Source of the DNA: Aquabacter sp040049275
GTDB taxonomy: Bacteria > Pseudomonadota > Alphaproteobacteria > Rhizobiales > Xanthobacteraceae
DNA: 64,000 bases
NCBI RefSeq assembly: GCF_040049275.1
Contig: NZ_JBDZDT010000003.1
Coordinates: 641,631 to 705,630 of the forward strand
Direction of reading: 5' to 3'
The notes below the pieces were generated by a model, which was not told the DNA's origin, did no database searches, and worked only from the letters and a program-made list of their open reading frames with translations. This document shows, piece by piece, positions 39,990-48,616 of the stretch (position 1 is the stretch's first letter; every line of letters begins with the position of its first letter). The position numbers and the translations under genes are program-made.

Positions 39990-40805
39990 TCAGACCGTCC
40001 CGAGCCCCAGCACGTCCGCCATGGAATAGAGGCCCGGCTCCTTGCCCACGGCCCAGCGGGCGGCAGTCAGGGCGCCATTGGCGAAGATGGAGCGGTCCTC
40101 CGCCTTGTGGACCAGTTCGATGCGCTCGGACGGGCCGGCGAAGATGACGATGTGCTCGCCCACCACCGAGCCGCCGCGCAAGCTGGCAAAGCCGATATCG
40201 CCGGCGCGCCGGCTGCCCGTGTGACCGTCGCGCACGCGCACCGCGTGCTCGGAAAGGTCCACCTCGCGCCCCTCCGCGGCCGCTTCGCCCAACAGCAGGG
40301 CCGTGCCCGAGGGCGCGTCCACTTTGCGGGCGTGGTGCATCTCGACGATCTCGATGTCGAACCCGTCATTCAGCGTCGCCGCCACGCGGCGCGTGAGCGC
40401 CGCCAGCAGGTTCACGCCGAGGCTCATATTGCCGGACTTCACGATGGCGGTGCGCCGCGCCGCCGCCGCGATGGCAGACAGATCCCCCGAGGAAAAACCC
40501 GTGGTGCCGATCACATGGGCGATGCCCTGATCGGCGAGGCGCTCCGCCAACCGCACGGATGAGGAGGGCGTCGAGAAATCCACCACCACGTCGGCGCCGC
40601 TCAGCGTCGCCGCCATGTCGGATTGCACCGTCACTCCAGCCGGAGGAAGGCCGGCAAGCAGGCCGGCATCCTCGCCGAGATGGGTGCTTCCGGAATATTC
40701 CAGCGCCCCCACCAGCGAGAGCCCCTCGCCTTCCAGCACGGCCCGAAGCAGGGTCCGGCCCATGCGCCCGCCGGCACCCGCGATCACGATGCGTAGGTCC
40801 GCCAC
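39990..40805 (-). CDS. dapB: 4-hydroxy-tetrahydrodipicolinate reductase
   Basis: NAD(P)H-dependent step of lysine/diaminopimelate synthesis. N-terminal Rossmann motif VIAGAGGRMGRT, then VDFSTPSSS, GTTGF, SGNMSLGVNLL and the substrate motif EMHHARKVDAPSGTAL with the catalytic His pair and Lys. I choose the GTG at 40805 (271 residues), which has GGGGG seven bases before it; a GTG at 40832 would add nine residues. It lies 35 bp after pyrF on the same strand. Confidence 0.95.
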   Translation of the reverse strand: MADLRIVIAGAGGRMGRTLLRAVLEGEGLSLVGALEYSGSTHLGEDAGLLAGLPPAGVTVQSDMAATLSGADVVVDFSTPSSSVRLAERLADQGIAHVIGTTGFSSGDLSAIAAAARRTAIVKSGNMSLGVNLLAALTRRVAATLNDGFDIEIVEMHHARKVDAPSGTALLLGEAAAEGREVDLSEHAVRVRDGHTGSRRAGDIGFASLRGGSVVGEHIVIFAGPSERIELVHKAEDRSIFANGALTAARWAVGKEPGLYSMADVLGLGTV

Positions 40806-40840
40806 GTCTGCCCCCTGTCCCTTGTGATGCACCGCGCCCG

Positions 40841-41539
40841 TCAGCGGACGCCGCTCAGCATGTCTTCGAGAATGGCGCGGGCGGCCGCAGCCGGGTCCGC
40901 CGCAGCCGTGATGGGCCGTCCCACCACGATGGCATCGGCGCCAGCCGCAAGGGCCTCGCCGGGCGTGGCGATGCGCTTCTGGTCGCCCACGTCGGCGCCG
41001 GCCGGGCGCACGCCCGGCGTCACCACGAGGCCGCCCGGCCCGAGCACGCCGCGCACCATGCGCGCATCCGTCGGCGCGCAGATGACGCCGGCGACGCCGG
41101 CCGCGTGCGCCTGCTCGGCACGCCGGCGCACCATGTCCTGCACGCTGCCCGCATAGCCGGCGGCGGCAAGGTCCGCATCGTCATAGGAGGTGAGCACCGT
41201 CACGCCCAGCACCTTCAGCTTCGATCCCTGCGTGCCCCGCGCCGCGGCGGCCAGGGTCTGGGGATAGGCATGGACGGTGAGCAGCGTCATGCCGCGCTCG
41301 GCGGCAGCGGCAGTCGCCCGCTCCACGGTCTGGCCGATATCGTGCAGCTTCAGGTCGAGAAAAATCTTCTTGCCCGCGCCGATAAGGTCGGCGGCGAGGT
41401 CGAGGCCGCCGGAAATGGTGAGCTCAAGGCCGATCTTGTAGAAGCTCACCGCATCCCCGAGCTGCCAGACCATGGCCTCGGCGGCAGCGACGGAGGGGAA
41501 ATCGAGGGCCACGATCAGCCGGTCGCGCATGTCGGTCAT
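40841..41539 (-). CDS. pyrF: Orotidine 5'-phosphate decarboxylase
   Basis: Final step of UMP synthesis. LIVALDFPS at the N-terminus, the catalytic Lys-Asp network in FLDLKLHDIGQTVERA, and VVTPGVRPAG plus VVGRPIT at the phosphate site are all present. 232 residues is the family norm. The ATG overlaps the stop of the histidine phosphatase gene by four bases (ATGA), showing a coupled minus-strand operon. Confidence 0.95.
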   Translation of the reverse strand: MTDMRDRLIVALDFPSVAAAEAMVWQLGDAVSFYKIGLELTISGGLDLAADLIGAGKKIFLDLKLHDIGQTVERATAAAAERGMTLLTVHAYPQTLAAAARGTQGSKLKVLGVTVLTSYDDADLAAAGYAGSVQDMVRRRAEQAHAAGVAGVICAPTDARMVRGVLGPGGLVVTPGVRPAGADVGDQKRIATPGEALAAGADAIVVGRPITAAADPAAAARAILEDMLSGVR

Positions 41540-42114
41540 GATGCCTCGTCCTCCATGGCGCGCCAGCGGTCCGGCATCTTCGTCTCGGAGCGCTCATACC
41601 AGCAGCCCCCGCCCACGGGCGGCTGGTCATGGGCACGCGAGATGGGATAGCCGGCAAGATGACACAAAAGCAGGGTGCCGACGCCGCCATGGCCGACAAA
41701 TATCACCGGCAGGCCGGGCGCCTCCGCCAGCGCCGCATCCACCGCGCCGACGATGCGCGCCTGCGCATCCACCGCCCGCTCCCAGCCGCGCACGCTTTGA
41801 TCGGGATCGGCGAAGAATGCGTCGGCCACCACCTGGAATTCCGGCTCGGGCAGGAAGCCCGTGGCCGAGCGGTCGTTCTCATGCATGCCGGGGCGCACTT
41901 CCACCGCAAGGCCGAGCGTCGCGCCGATCAAGGCGGCGGTCTCCTTCGCCTTGACCTCATCGCTCGCCACCACGCGGCGGAAGGATGAAAGGTGGGGCCG
42001 GCGCGCAAACGCCTCGGTACGGCGACGGCCGACGTCCGAGAGCGACCAATCCGGCACGGGAACGGCGGGGTCCACCTTCACCTGGGGATGGCTGACATAG
42101 AGGAAAGGCGTCAT
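41536..42114 (-). CDS. Histidine phosphatase superfamily protein with modified RHG motif
   Basis: A 192-residue protein of the phosphoglycerate-mutase-like fold. The catalytic N-terminal motif, normally RHG/RHGE, reads SHP (YVSHPQVKVDP), keeping the histidine but losing the Arg. Other parts fit: LSDVGRRRTEAFA, the central VVASDEVKAKETA Arg/Lys region, acid residue HENDRSATG and the second His in FVGHGGVGTLLL. Substrate unknown; activity may be altered. Lies between a PmtA-like gene (25 bp upstream) and pyrF (overlapping). Confidence 0.8.
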   Translation of the reverse strand: MTPFLYVSHPQVKVDPAVPVPDWSLSDVGRRRTEAFARRPHLSSFRRVVASDEVKAKETAALIGATLGLAVEVRPGMHENDRSATGFLPEPEFQVVADAFFADPDQSVRGWERAVDAQARIVGAVDAALAEAPGLPVIFVGHGGVGTLLLCHLAGYPISRAHDQPPVGGGCWYERSETKMPDRWRAMEDEAS

Positions 42115-42139
42115 GCCGGACCTCGCCCCCTGCGGCGCC

Positions 42140-42742
42140 TCAAGGGCGGCGATAGACCCAGACGCGCGCCGGCGGCAGGTTCAACCAAACGCGCGGCGAA
42201 CGCTTGCCCTCGATCGCCCCCGGCTTGAGCGGCACGGGCGAGACCACAGCGTAGGTGAACTGGATGAACGGGCCGCCGTCCACGGAGAGGTCGAACGCCT
42301 CATTGACCATGCGGTCGCGATCCTGCGGCGAGCGGGTGAAGAGCGGCAGCGAGGAAATGGTGCCCACCGCCGGGCCCGGCAGCTTGTCCATCAGCGTCTT
42401 GCGCATCTCATAGGCATCGCCCTGGATGACGGTGACGCCGGGATAGCGCAGGCGCAGCAGATTGCAGAACTCGCGATTGTACTCGATGAGGAACAGGCGC
42501 TCGGGGGCAAAGCCCCGGTTCAGCAGCGCCTTCGTGACCGGGCCGGTGCCCGGCCCGAGCTCGATCACGGGACCTTTGACCCGCGGATCGAGATAGCCCG
42601 CCATCATCTTCGCCAGAGCCCGGCCGGACGGTGAGACCGCGCCGGTCTTCAAGGGGTTCTGGAACCAGGACTGGAGGAACCGGATCTCGTCATTCATCCG
42701 CGGCTTGAACGGAGTGCCGCGGCGGTCATGGGACTGGAGCAT
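42140..42742 (-). CDS. PmtA-like phospholipid N-methyltransferase
   Basis: A 200-residue class I SAM methyltransferase. It has the rhizobial PmtA-type start (FLQSWFQNPLKTGAVSPSGRALAKMMAGYLDP), SAM motif VIELGPGTGPVTKALL, and FLIEYNREFCNLL, VIQGDAYEM and ISSLPLF. Such enzymes methylate phosphatidylethanolamine towards phosphatidylcholine in Rhizobiales; a related rRNA adenine methylase fold explains older names. Starts possible at 42742 or 42697; I list the longer. First of a minus-strand run with the phosphatase, pyrF and dapB. Confidence 0.82.
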   Translation of the reverse strand: MLQSHDRRGTPFKPRMNDEIRFLQSWFQNPLKTGAVSPSGRALAKMMAGYLDPRVKGPVIELGPGTGPVTKALLNRGFAPERLFLIEYNREFCNLLRLRYPGVTVIQGDAYEMRKTLMDKLPGPAVGTISSLPLFTRSPQDRDRMVNEAFDLSVDGGPFIQFTYAVVSPVPLKPGAIEGKRSPRVWLNLPPARVWVYRRP

Positions 42743-42894
42743 TCGGCTGGCCCTGCCAGGAGGGAATTGTCGGTGCACCCGCGATTAGACGGGAAACAAG
42801 ACAGGGTCAAGGCAAGCGGAACCGGGGTCCAAAGGCGATCTGGCCCTTTGAAGCCAAGGGCCTTCACGCTTTCGTCAGGGCTGAAAATCCCGGT

Positions 42895-43788
42895 TCAGCC
42901 GATCTCGTTGCTGTTGATCATCGCCTGAAGCTCCGCCCGGAACTCCGGCTCGATGTCCGGCCGCGACAGGGCATAGGCCACGTTCGCCATGAGGAAGCCG
43001 ATCTTGGAGCCGCAATCATAGACGGTGCCGTCGAACTTCACGGAGAAGAAGCGCTCGCGCTCCTTCAGCTTCAGCATCGAATCGGTGAGCTGGATCTCGC
43101 CGCCCGCGCCCTGCTCCTGCTTCGCCAGAAGGTCGAAGATGGTGGGCTGGAGGATATAGCGCCCGGAAATGGCGAGGTTGCTCGGCGCGGTGCCGAGCTT
43201 CGGCTTCTCCACCATGTCGACGATTTCGTCCACGCCCGACGTGGTCGCGCCGGTGCCGACGATGCCGTACTGGTGGGTCTGGTCGTCCGGCACCTCGTAG
43301 ACCGACACAACGTTACCGCCGGTGCGGTTATAGGCCGCCACCATGGCGGCGAGGCACCCGTGGCCGTTGCGGGACAGATGCAGCATGTCCGGCAGCAGCA
43401 GCGCGAACGGCTCGTCGCCGATGAGGTCGCGGGCGCACCACACCGCATGGCCAAGGCCCAGGGGCAGCTGCTGACGGGTGAAGGAGGTGGTGCCGGCCTT
43501 GGGCGTGTCCCTGTCGAGCTGCTCCAGCTCTTTGGTCTTGCCGCGGTCGGACAGGGTCTTTTCCAGCTCGAACTGGCGGTCGAAATGGTCCTCGATCACA
43601 GCCTTGTTGCGGCCGGTGACGAAGACGATGTGCTCGATGCCCGCTGCCCGCGCCTCGTCCACCACGTGCTGGACCACCGGGCGGTCCACCACGGTCAGCA
43701 TTTCCTTGGGCACCGCCTTGGTGGCAGGCAGGAAGCGCGTGCCGAGGCCGGCAACGGGAAGGATGGCTTTGCGGAGAGGCTTTGGCAT
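42895..43788 (-). CDS. galU: UTP-glucose-1-phosphate uridylyltransferase
   Basis: Makes UDP-glucose for polysaccharide and envelope synthesis. KAILPVAGLGTRFLPATKAVPKEML is the nucleotide-binding signature, followed by FVTGRNKAVIEDHFD, QLPLGLGHAVWCA, LLPDML and VEKP. The ATG at 43788 gives 297 residues; upstream codons of the frame are not family sequence. It is divergent from galE, which uses its product. Confidence 0.96.
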   Translation of the reverse strand: MPKPLRKAILPVAGLGTRFLPATKAVPKEMLTVVDRPVVQHVVDEARAAGIEHIVFVTGRNKAVIEDHFDRQFELEKTLSDRGKTKELEQLDRDTPKAGTTSFTRQQLPLGLGHAVWCARDLIGDEPFALLLPDMLHLSRNGHGCLAAMVAAYNRTGGNVVSVYEVPDDQTHQYGIVGTGATTSGVDEIVDMVEKPKLGTAPSNLAISGRYILQPTIFDLLAKQEQGAGGEIQLTDSMLKLKERERFFSVKFDGTVYDCGSKIGFLMANVAYALSRPDIEPEFRAELQAMINSNEIG

Positions 43789-43945
43789 CGATCGCACCCT
43801 GTTTGTTCGCAGCGTTCCTATCACAGGCGCGAACTGCGCCGCAAAGGAACCCCCTGCCGATGAAAAGGTTCACGCCCCGGACCCGACATTGACGCCAAGC
43901 CGCAGCTGGACCAGCCTGCCGGCCCACCGAACGGAGAAAGACAGC

Positions 43946-44935
43946 ATGGCGGTTCTGGTCACGGGCGGCGGCGGCTATATCGGCAGCCATATGGTCCTAG
44001 CGCTGGTGGACGCCGGCGAAAAGGTGGTGGTGCTCGACGATCTGTCCACGGGCTTCCGGTGGGCGGTATCCCCGGAGGCTACTTTCGTTCTGGGAGACGT
44101 AAGCGACGGCGATTTGGTGAGACGTATCGTCGCTGAACATGAAATAAATTCGGTGATCCACTTTGCCGCACGCATCGTGGTACCGGACTCGGTGGCCGAT
44201 CCACTCGGATATTATTTCGCAAATACTGTTAAAACCCGCGCATTACTCGAAGCAGTGGTGGATGCGGGGGTGCCGCACTTCATCTTCTCCTCCACGGCCG
44301 CGGTCTACGGCATGGTGGGCACCGAGCCTGTCATGGAAGATGCCGCGCTGGCGCCCATCTCGCCTTATGGCCGCTCCAAGCTCATGAGCGAGTGGATGCT
44401 GAAGGACACTGCCTTCGCCTTCCCGCTCCGCTACGTGGCGCTGCGCTATTTCAACGTGGCGGGCGCGGACCCGGCGGGGCGGTCGGGGCAATCCACCACT
44501 GGGGCGACCCACCTCATCAAGGTGGCCTGCGAGACCGCTTTGGGCAAAAGGCCCGGCATCGAGGTCTACGGCACCGACTATCCGACGCCGGACGGCACCT
44601 GCCTGCGCGACTATATCCATGTGAGCGACCTCGTGGCCGCCCATCTCGACGCGCTGAACCATCTGCGCGGCGGGGGGGAAAGCCGCGTGTTCAATTGCGG
44701 CTATGGGCGCGGCTATTCGGTGCTGGAGGTGCTGGAGACGGTGAAATCGGTGTCCGGCGTCGATTTCCCGGTGCGCTATTCGCCGCGCCGGCCGGGCGAC
44801 CCCGCCGCCATAGTGGCCAAGGCCGATCTCATCCGCGCCGAACTGGGCTGGACCCCGAAGCTGGATGATTTGCCGGTCATCGTGCGCACCGCCCTCGACT
44901 GGGAACGCCAGCTCGGCGCGCGCCGGAACACCTGA
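43946..44935 (+). CDS. galE: UDP-glucose 4-epimerase
   Basis: Interconverts UDP-glucose and UDP-galactose. Extended SDR: NAD motif VTGGGGYIGSH (residues 5-15), the YGRSK catalytic YxxxK, FSSTAAVYG Ser/Thr site, and RYFNVAGADP. 329 residues. The ATG at 43946 has GGAGAAAG about seven bases upstream. Divergent from galU with a 157-bp spacer in which I saw no distinct operator; the pair supports exopolysaccharide or LPS sugar supply. Confidence 0.95.
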   Translation: MAVLVTGGGGYIGSHMVLALVDAGEKVVVLDDLSTGFRWAVSPEATFVLGDVSDGDLVRRIVAEHEINSVIHFAARIVVPDSVADPLGYYFANTVKTRALLEAVVDAGVPHFIFSSTAAVYGMVGTEPVMEDAALAPISPYGRSKLMSEWMLKDTAFAFPLRYVALRYFNVAGADPAGRSGQSTTGATHLIKVACETALGKRPGIEVYGTDYPTPDGTCLRDYIHVSDLVAAHLDALNHLRGGGESRVFNCGYGRGYSVLEVLETVKSVSGVDFPVRYSPRRPGDPAAIVAKADLIRAELGWTPKLDDLPVIVRTALDWERQLGARRNT

Positions 44936-45065
44936 GGAACGCCTGTGGCATGAACACCCGAAGGTGACGATCTGAGCCAAAACTTGCCTTACGTTAACCG
45001 TCGATCAACCATATTCGCTGCCCATTAGCGGCCAGACAGGCAGGAGCGGCCGACGCGCCGCAGGC

Positions 45066-46388
45066 ATGAGGGCGGACATGGCTCTGGAGAGAACCGGCGG
45101 GTTGATCGCGGTGGCGGTGGGCGTGGCCATGATCGTCCTCGGCGTGGGTGTTGCCCATGCCCAGGTGACGGGCTCCATCTTCGACCCGCCCGCCGCCCCC
45201 CAAGCGGCGGAGCCGGGGCGCAGCAGCCATCCCCTCATGGCGCCGCAGGCCATTGCGGCCGCGCAGGCGAACTTCCCCAATTGCATCGCCGGCATGTGGC
45301 CGCTCGCCCAGGCCAAGGGCGTCTCCCAGCGCACCTTCCAGCAGTATACTGCCGGGCTTGAGCCCGACATGAAGATCATGGACTTCATGGATTCCCAGCC
45401 GGAATTCTCGAAGCCCCTGGGCGATTATGTGAACATGCTGGTGAGCGAGCGGCGCATCACCCGCGGCCGGGAGATCCTCGCCAAGTACAAGCCCATCTTC
45501 GAGGCGGTGGAGAAGAAGTACGGCGTCGACCGCTATGCGGTGGCGGCCATCTGGGGCATCGAATCCGATTACGGCAGCCCGAGCGGCATGGGCTCGCGCT
45601 CCGTCCTTCGCTCCACGGCGACGCTGGCCTGCATCGGCCGCCGCCAGGACTATTTCCGCGACGAGTTCATCGCCACCCTCCAGATCCTGGAGAAGGACGA
45701 CGTCCCGGCCGAGCACCTGAAGGGCTCCTGGGCCGGCGCCTTCGGCCCCACCCAGTTCATGCCCACCTCGTTCCAGCGCTTCGCGGTGGACTTCGACGGG
45801 GACGGCCACCGCAACGTGGTGGATTCCATCCCCGACGTGATCGCCTCCACCGCCAACAACCTGAAGCTGGACGGCTGGCAGTTCGGCAAGACCTGGGGCT
45901 ATGAGGTGGTACTGCCGGCAAACTTCGACTACCGCCACGTGGATCGCTCCAAGCGCTACTCGCTGACGCAATGGGCCTCCCTCGGCATCAAGCGGCCCGG
46001 CGGCAAGCCGTTCCCGCGCGCCACCGACACCGCCTTCCTGCTGCTGCCGACAGGCGCCAAGGGGCCGGCCTTCCTCATGCTCCCGAACTTCAGCGCCATC
46101 CTGAAGTACAACCCGGCGGATGCGTACGCGCTGGCCATCGGCCACCTCTCCGACCGTCTACGCGGCGGCGGCGCCTTCGCCCAGAACTGGCCGGACGAGC
46201 GGGCGCTCACCCGCTCGGAGCGGGTGGAGATGCAGAACCTGCTCACCCGCTACGGCTATGACGTGGGTACGGCGGACGGCATCCTCGGCTCGAAGACCCG
46301 CAACGCGGTGCAGGACTTCCAGGTCCGCACCGGCATGATCCCGGACGGCTATCCGAACGGTGCGGTGCTCCAGAAGCTGCGGAACTGA
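45066..46388 (+). CDS. MltB-family lytic murein transglycosylase with PG-binding domain
   Basis: Exported 440-residue enzyme. A hydrophobic signal (about residues 11-32, AVAVGVAMIVLGVGVAHA) precedes an SLT_2/MltB catalytic domain (about 60-355) with AAIWGIESDYG containing the catalytic Glu, and GAFGPTQFMPTSF. A C-terminal PG_binding_1 domain (about 375-440; LLTRYGYDVGTADGILGSKTRNAVQDFQ) follows. No lipobox, so probably periplasmic rather than outer-membrane anchored. Start ATG at 45066; an in-frame ATG four codons on is possible. Confidence 0.93.
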   Translation: MRADMALERTGGLIAVAVGVAMIVLGVGVAHAQVTGSIFDPPAAPQAAEPGRSSHPLMAPQAIAAAQANFPNCIAGMWPLAQAKGVSQRTFQQYTAGLEPDMKIMDFMDSQPEFSKPLGDYVNMLVSERRITRGREILAKYKPIFEAVEKKYGVDRYAVAAIWGIESDYGSPSGMGSRSVLRSTATLACIGRRQDYFRDEFIATLQILEKDDVPAEHLKGSWAGAFGPTQFMPTSFQRFAVDFDGDGHRNVVDSIPDVIASTANNLKLDGWQFGKTWGYEVVLPANFDYRHVDRSKRYSLTQWASLGIKRPGGKPFPRATDTAFLLLPTGAKGPAFLMLPNFSAILKYNPADAYALAIGHLSDRLRGGGAFAQNWPDERALTRSERVEMQNLLTRYGYDVGTADGILGSKTRNAVQDFQVRTGMIPDGYPNGAVLQKLRN

Positions 46389-46571
46389 GCCGGCGCACAG
46401 AACCTTCGCGTGCCGAGCGATAACATGAGCCCGGCGGCCGCCGGGCGGCCGGGGCCGGCGGTGTCATAGCGCGGCAGGACTTATCCGGTACCGTCCCTCG
46501 ATCATGTGAATCGCCGACACGTCATCGGCTGTGCCGGCGCATCTGCGCCGGCACATGGAACGGAAACCGGT

Positions 46572-47126
46572 ATGAAACCCGTCTTGTCCCTTCTGCTCGC
46601 CAGCGTCGTCCTCACTGCCCTGCCGGCCCTGAAGGCCGCCGCTGAGGCGAACGAGGTCGCACCGGGCGTATTCCAGATCGAATACGCCAAGTCAGGTGAT
46701 TGGACGGTCTACCGATTCGCCGCCGACAAGAGCGGCCAAAAGACTCTTCGGTGCTCGGCGGTGAAGATCACCGGCTCGGAGCTCGGCCTGCGCTTCGCCA
46801 TCGACCCGGCGGCCAAGGCGTTCACCTACGGCTTCATGGGCCGCAGCAGCGCCGTGAAGCAGACCCTGCCCGTCACCTTCTGGTTCGACAACGACCGTGC
46901 CGCCGGCACGTCGGTGAAGGCTGTCCTCTCCAAGGATTTCGACGGGTCGGAATGGCTCGGCATCGCCGGGCCGTCCGAGCCGCCCGGCATCGATGCCCCC
47001 TTCAAGACCGCCAAGAAGTTCAGTGCGGCCTATCAGGTGGACGGGCGCTCTTATGTGGAATCCTTTCCCCTTGCGGGGAGCGATGCCGCCCTGAAGGCGC
47101 TGTTCGACTGCGGCCGGGGGCAATAG
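46572..47126 (+). CDS. Secreted protein of unknown function
   Basis: A 184-residue exported protein with signal peptide MKPVLSLLLASVVLTALPALKAAAEA. The mature part is beta-rich by eye (GDWTVYRFAADKSGQKTLRCSAVKI ... AYQVDGRSYVESFPLAGSD) and ends with a Cys (LFDCGRGQ) that could pair with the Cys near residue 59. The opening GDWTVYR and two cysteines recall IalB-like secreted proteins, but the match is weak and I do not assign it. It stands alone, 126 bp before an ABC transporter operon. Confidence 0.75.
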   Translation: MKPVLSLLLASVVLTALPALKAAAEANEVAPGVFQIEYAKSGDWTVYRFAADKSGQKTLRCSAVKITGSELGLRFAIDPAAKAFTYGFMGRSSAVKQTLPVTFWFDNDRAAGTSVKAVLSKDFDGSEWLGIAGPSEPPGIDAPFKTAKKFSAAYQVDGRSYVESFPLAGSDAALKALFDCGRGQ

Positions 47127-47251
47127 GGCCCCGCCCGGCATGGCGCGACCGGCCATGGCAGGCTCGACTCCCAACGCTTGGTAGCGTATCCGGCACCGGG
47201 GGCGCGGGTCATGAAGGCAGCGCCCGGAAACGTCTTTCAAGGAGACGTGGG

Positions 47252-48457
47252 ATGCGCCTCTCGACCGCCTGCCGCATGGCCCTCGCGGCCGCCGCTCTCT
47301 TCGCCGCCTCCGGCGCTTTCGCCCAGCAGGGCGAGATCAAGATCGGCGAGATCAATTCCTATTCCACCCTCCCCGCTTTCACCGAGCCCTATCGCAAGGG
47401 CTGGCAGCTGGCCGTGGAAGAGGTCAATGCCGCCGGCGGCGTGCTGGGCCGGAAGATCGCCGTCATCTCCAAGGACGATGCCGGAAAGCCCGCCGATGCG
47501 GTGACCGCCGCCAACGAGCTGGTGGCCTCCGACAATGTGGTGATGCTCACCGGCACCTTCTTCTCCCATATCGGCCTCGCGGTCTCCGATTATGCGAAGC
47601 AGAAGAAGGTGTTCTTCCTCGCCGCCGAGCCGCTGACCGACGCCATCACCTGGGAGAAGGGCAACGCCGTCACCTTCCGCCTGCGCCCCTCCAATTACAT
47701 GCAGGCGGCCATGCTGGCGGAAGAGGCGGCCAAGCTCCCTGCCAAGCGCTGGGCCACCATCGCGCCGAACTATGAATACGGCCAGTCGGCGGTGGCGGTG
47801 TTCAAGAAGCTCCTGTCCGAGAAGCGCCCCGACGTGGAATGGGTGGCCGAGCAGTGGCCGCCGCAAGGCCGCATCGATGCCGGCGCCGTGGTGCAGGCCA
47901 TCGCCGCCGCCAAGCCCGAGGCGATCCTCAACGTCACCTTCGGCCCGGACCTCGCGAAACTGGTGCGCGAGGGCAATACGCGCGGCCTGTTCAAGGACCG
48001 CTCCGTGGTGAGCTTCCTCACCGGCGAGCCGGAATATCTCGACCCGCTGAAGGAGGAGACGCCCACGGGGTGGATTGTCACAGGCTATCCCTGGTACGCC
48101 ATCAAGTCGCCGGAGCACGACGCCTTCCTGAAAGCCTATCAGGACCGTTTCAAGGATTATCCCCGCCTCGGCTCCATCGTTGGCTATTCCACTGTCAAGG
48201 CCGCCGCCGCCATCATCGCCAAGGCCGGCTCCACGGACACCGACAAGCTGATCGCTGCCGCCGAGGGCATCTCGCTCGTCACCCCGTTCGGCCAGGTGGT
48301 GTTCCGCAAGGGCGACCACCAGTCCACGCTGGGCGCCTTCGTGGGCAAGACCGCGGTGGTGGACGGGCAAGGCCGCATGGTGGACTTCGTCTATCGCGAC
48401 GGCGCCGCCTATCTGCCCAGCGAGGCGGACGCGGCGAAGCTGCGCCCGGCGGAGTGA
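47252..48457 (+). CDS. Branched-chain-amino-acid-type ABC transporter substrate-binding protein
   Basis: A 401-residue periplasmic receptor (Peripla_BP_6 type). Signal peptide MRLSTACRMALAAAALFAASGAFA; mature start IKIGEINSYSTLPAFTEPYRKGWQLAVEEVNAAGG is the family entry. ATG 47252 has AAGGAGA six bases upstream. Followed by the permease fusion and two ATPases. Ligand not predictable; related receptors bind amino acids, amides or aromatic acids. Confidence 0.93.
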   Translation: MRLSTACRMALAAAALFAASGAFAQQGEIKIGEINSYSTLPAFTEPYRKGWQLAVEEVNAAGGVLGRKIAVISKDDAGKPADAVTAANELVASDNVVMLTGTFFSHIGLAVSDYAKQKKVFFLAAEPLTDAITWEKGNAVTFRLRPSNYMQAAMLAEEAAKLPAKRWATIAPNYEYGQSAVAVFKKLLSEKRPDVEWVAEQWPPQGRIDAGAVVQAIAAAKPEAILNVTFGPDLAKLVREGNTRGLFKDRSVVSFLTGEPEYLDPLKEETPTGWIVTGYPWYAIKSPEHDAFLKAYQDRFKDYPRLGSIVGYSTVKAAAAIIAKAGSTDTDKLIAAAEGISLVTPFGQVVFRKGDHQSTLGAFVGKTAVVDGQGRMVDFVYRDGAAYLPSEADAAKLRPAE

Positions 48458-48477
48458 GATCGCATTCCAGCAGAGCA

Positions 48478-48576
48478 GCCGTCATCCCCGGACTTGATCC
48501 GGGGATCCACGGGGCTCCGCCAGAAGCGTGCTAACGGAGAAGCGTGGATGCCCGGGACAAGCCCGGGCATGACGGC
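48478..48576. repeat. Composite palindromic repeat between receptor and permease genes
   Basis: Two hairpins, ATCCCCGGA-CTTGA-TCCGGGGAT (48484-48506) and GCCCGGG-ACAAG-CCCGGGC (about 48550-48568), flanked by GCCGTCAT and ATGACGGC (48478-48485, 48569-48576). Same family as 39925-39957. Sitting within a transport operon, it could favour higher expression of the receptor over the membrane parts. Confidence 0.75.
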
Positions 48577-48616
48577 CGGATAGGATTGCTGGCAGGCGCA
48601 GGCGGAGACCGCAGAC

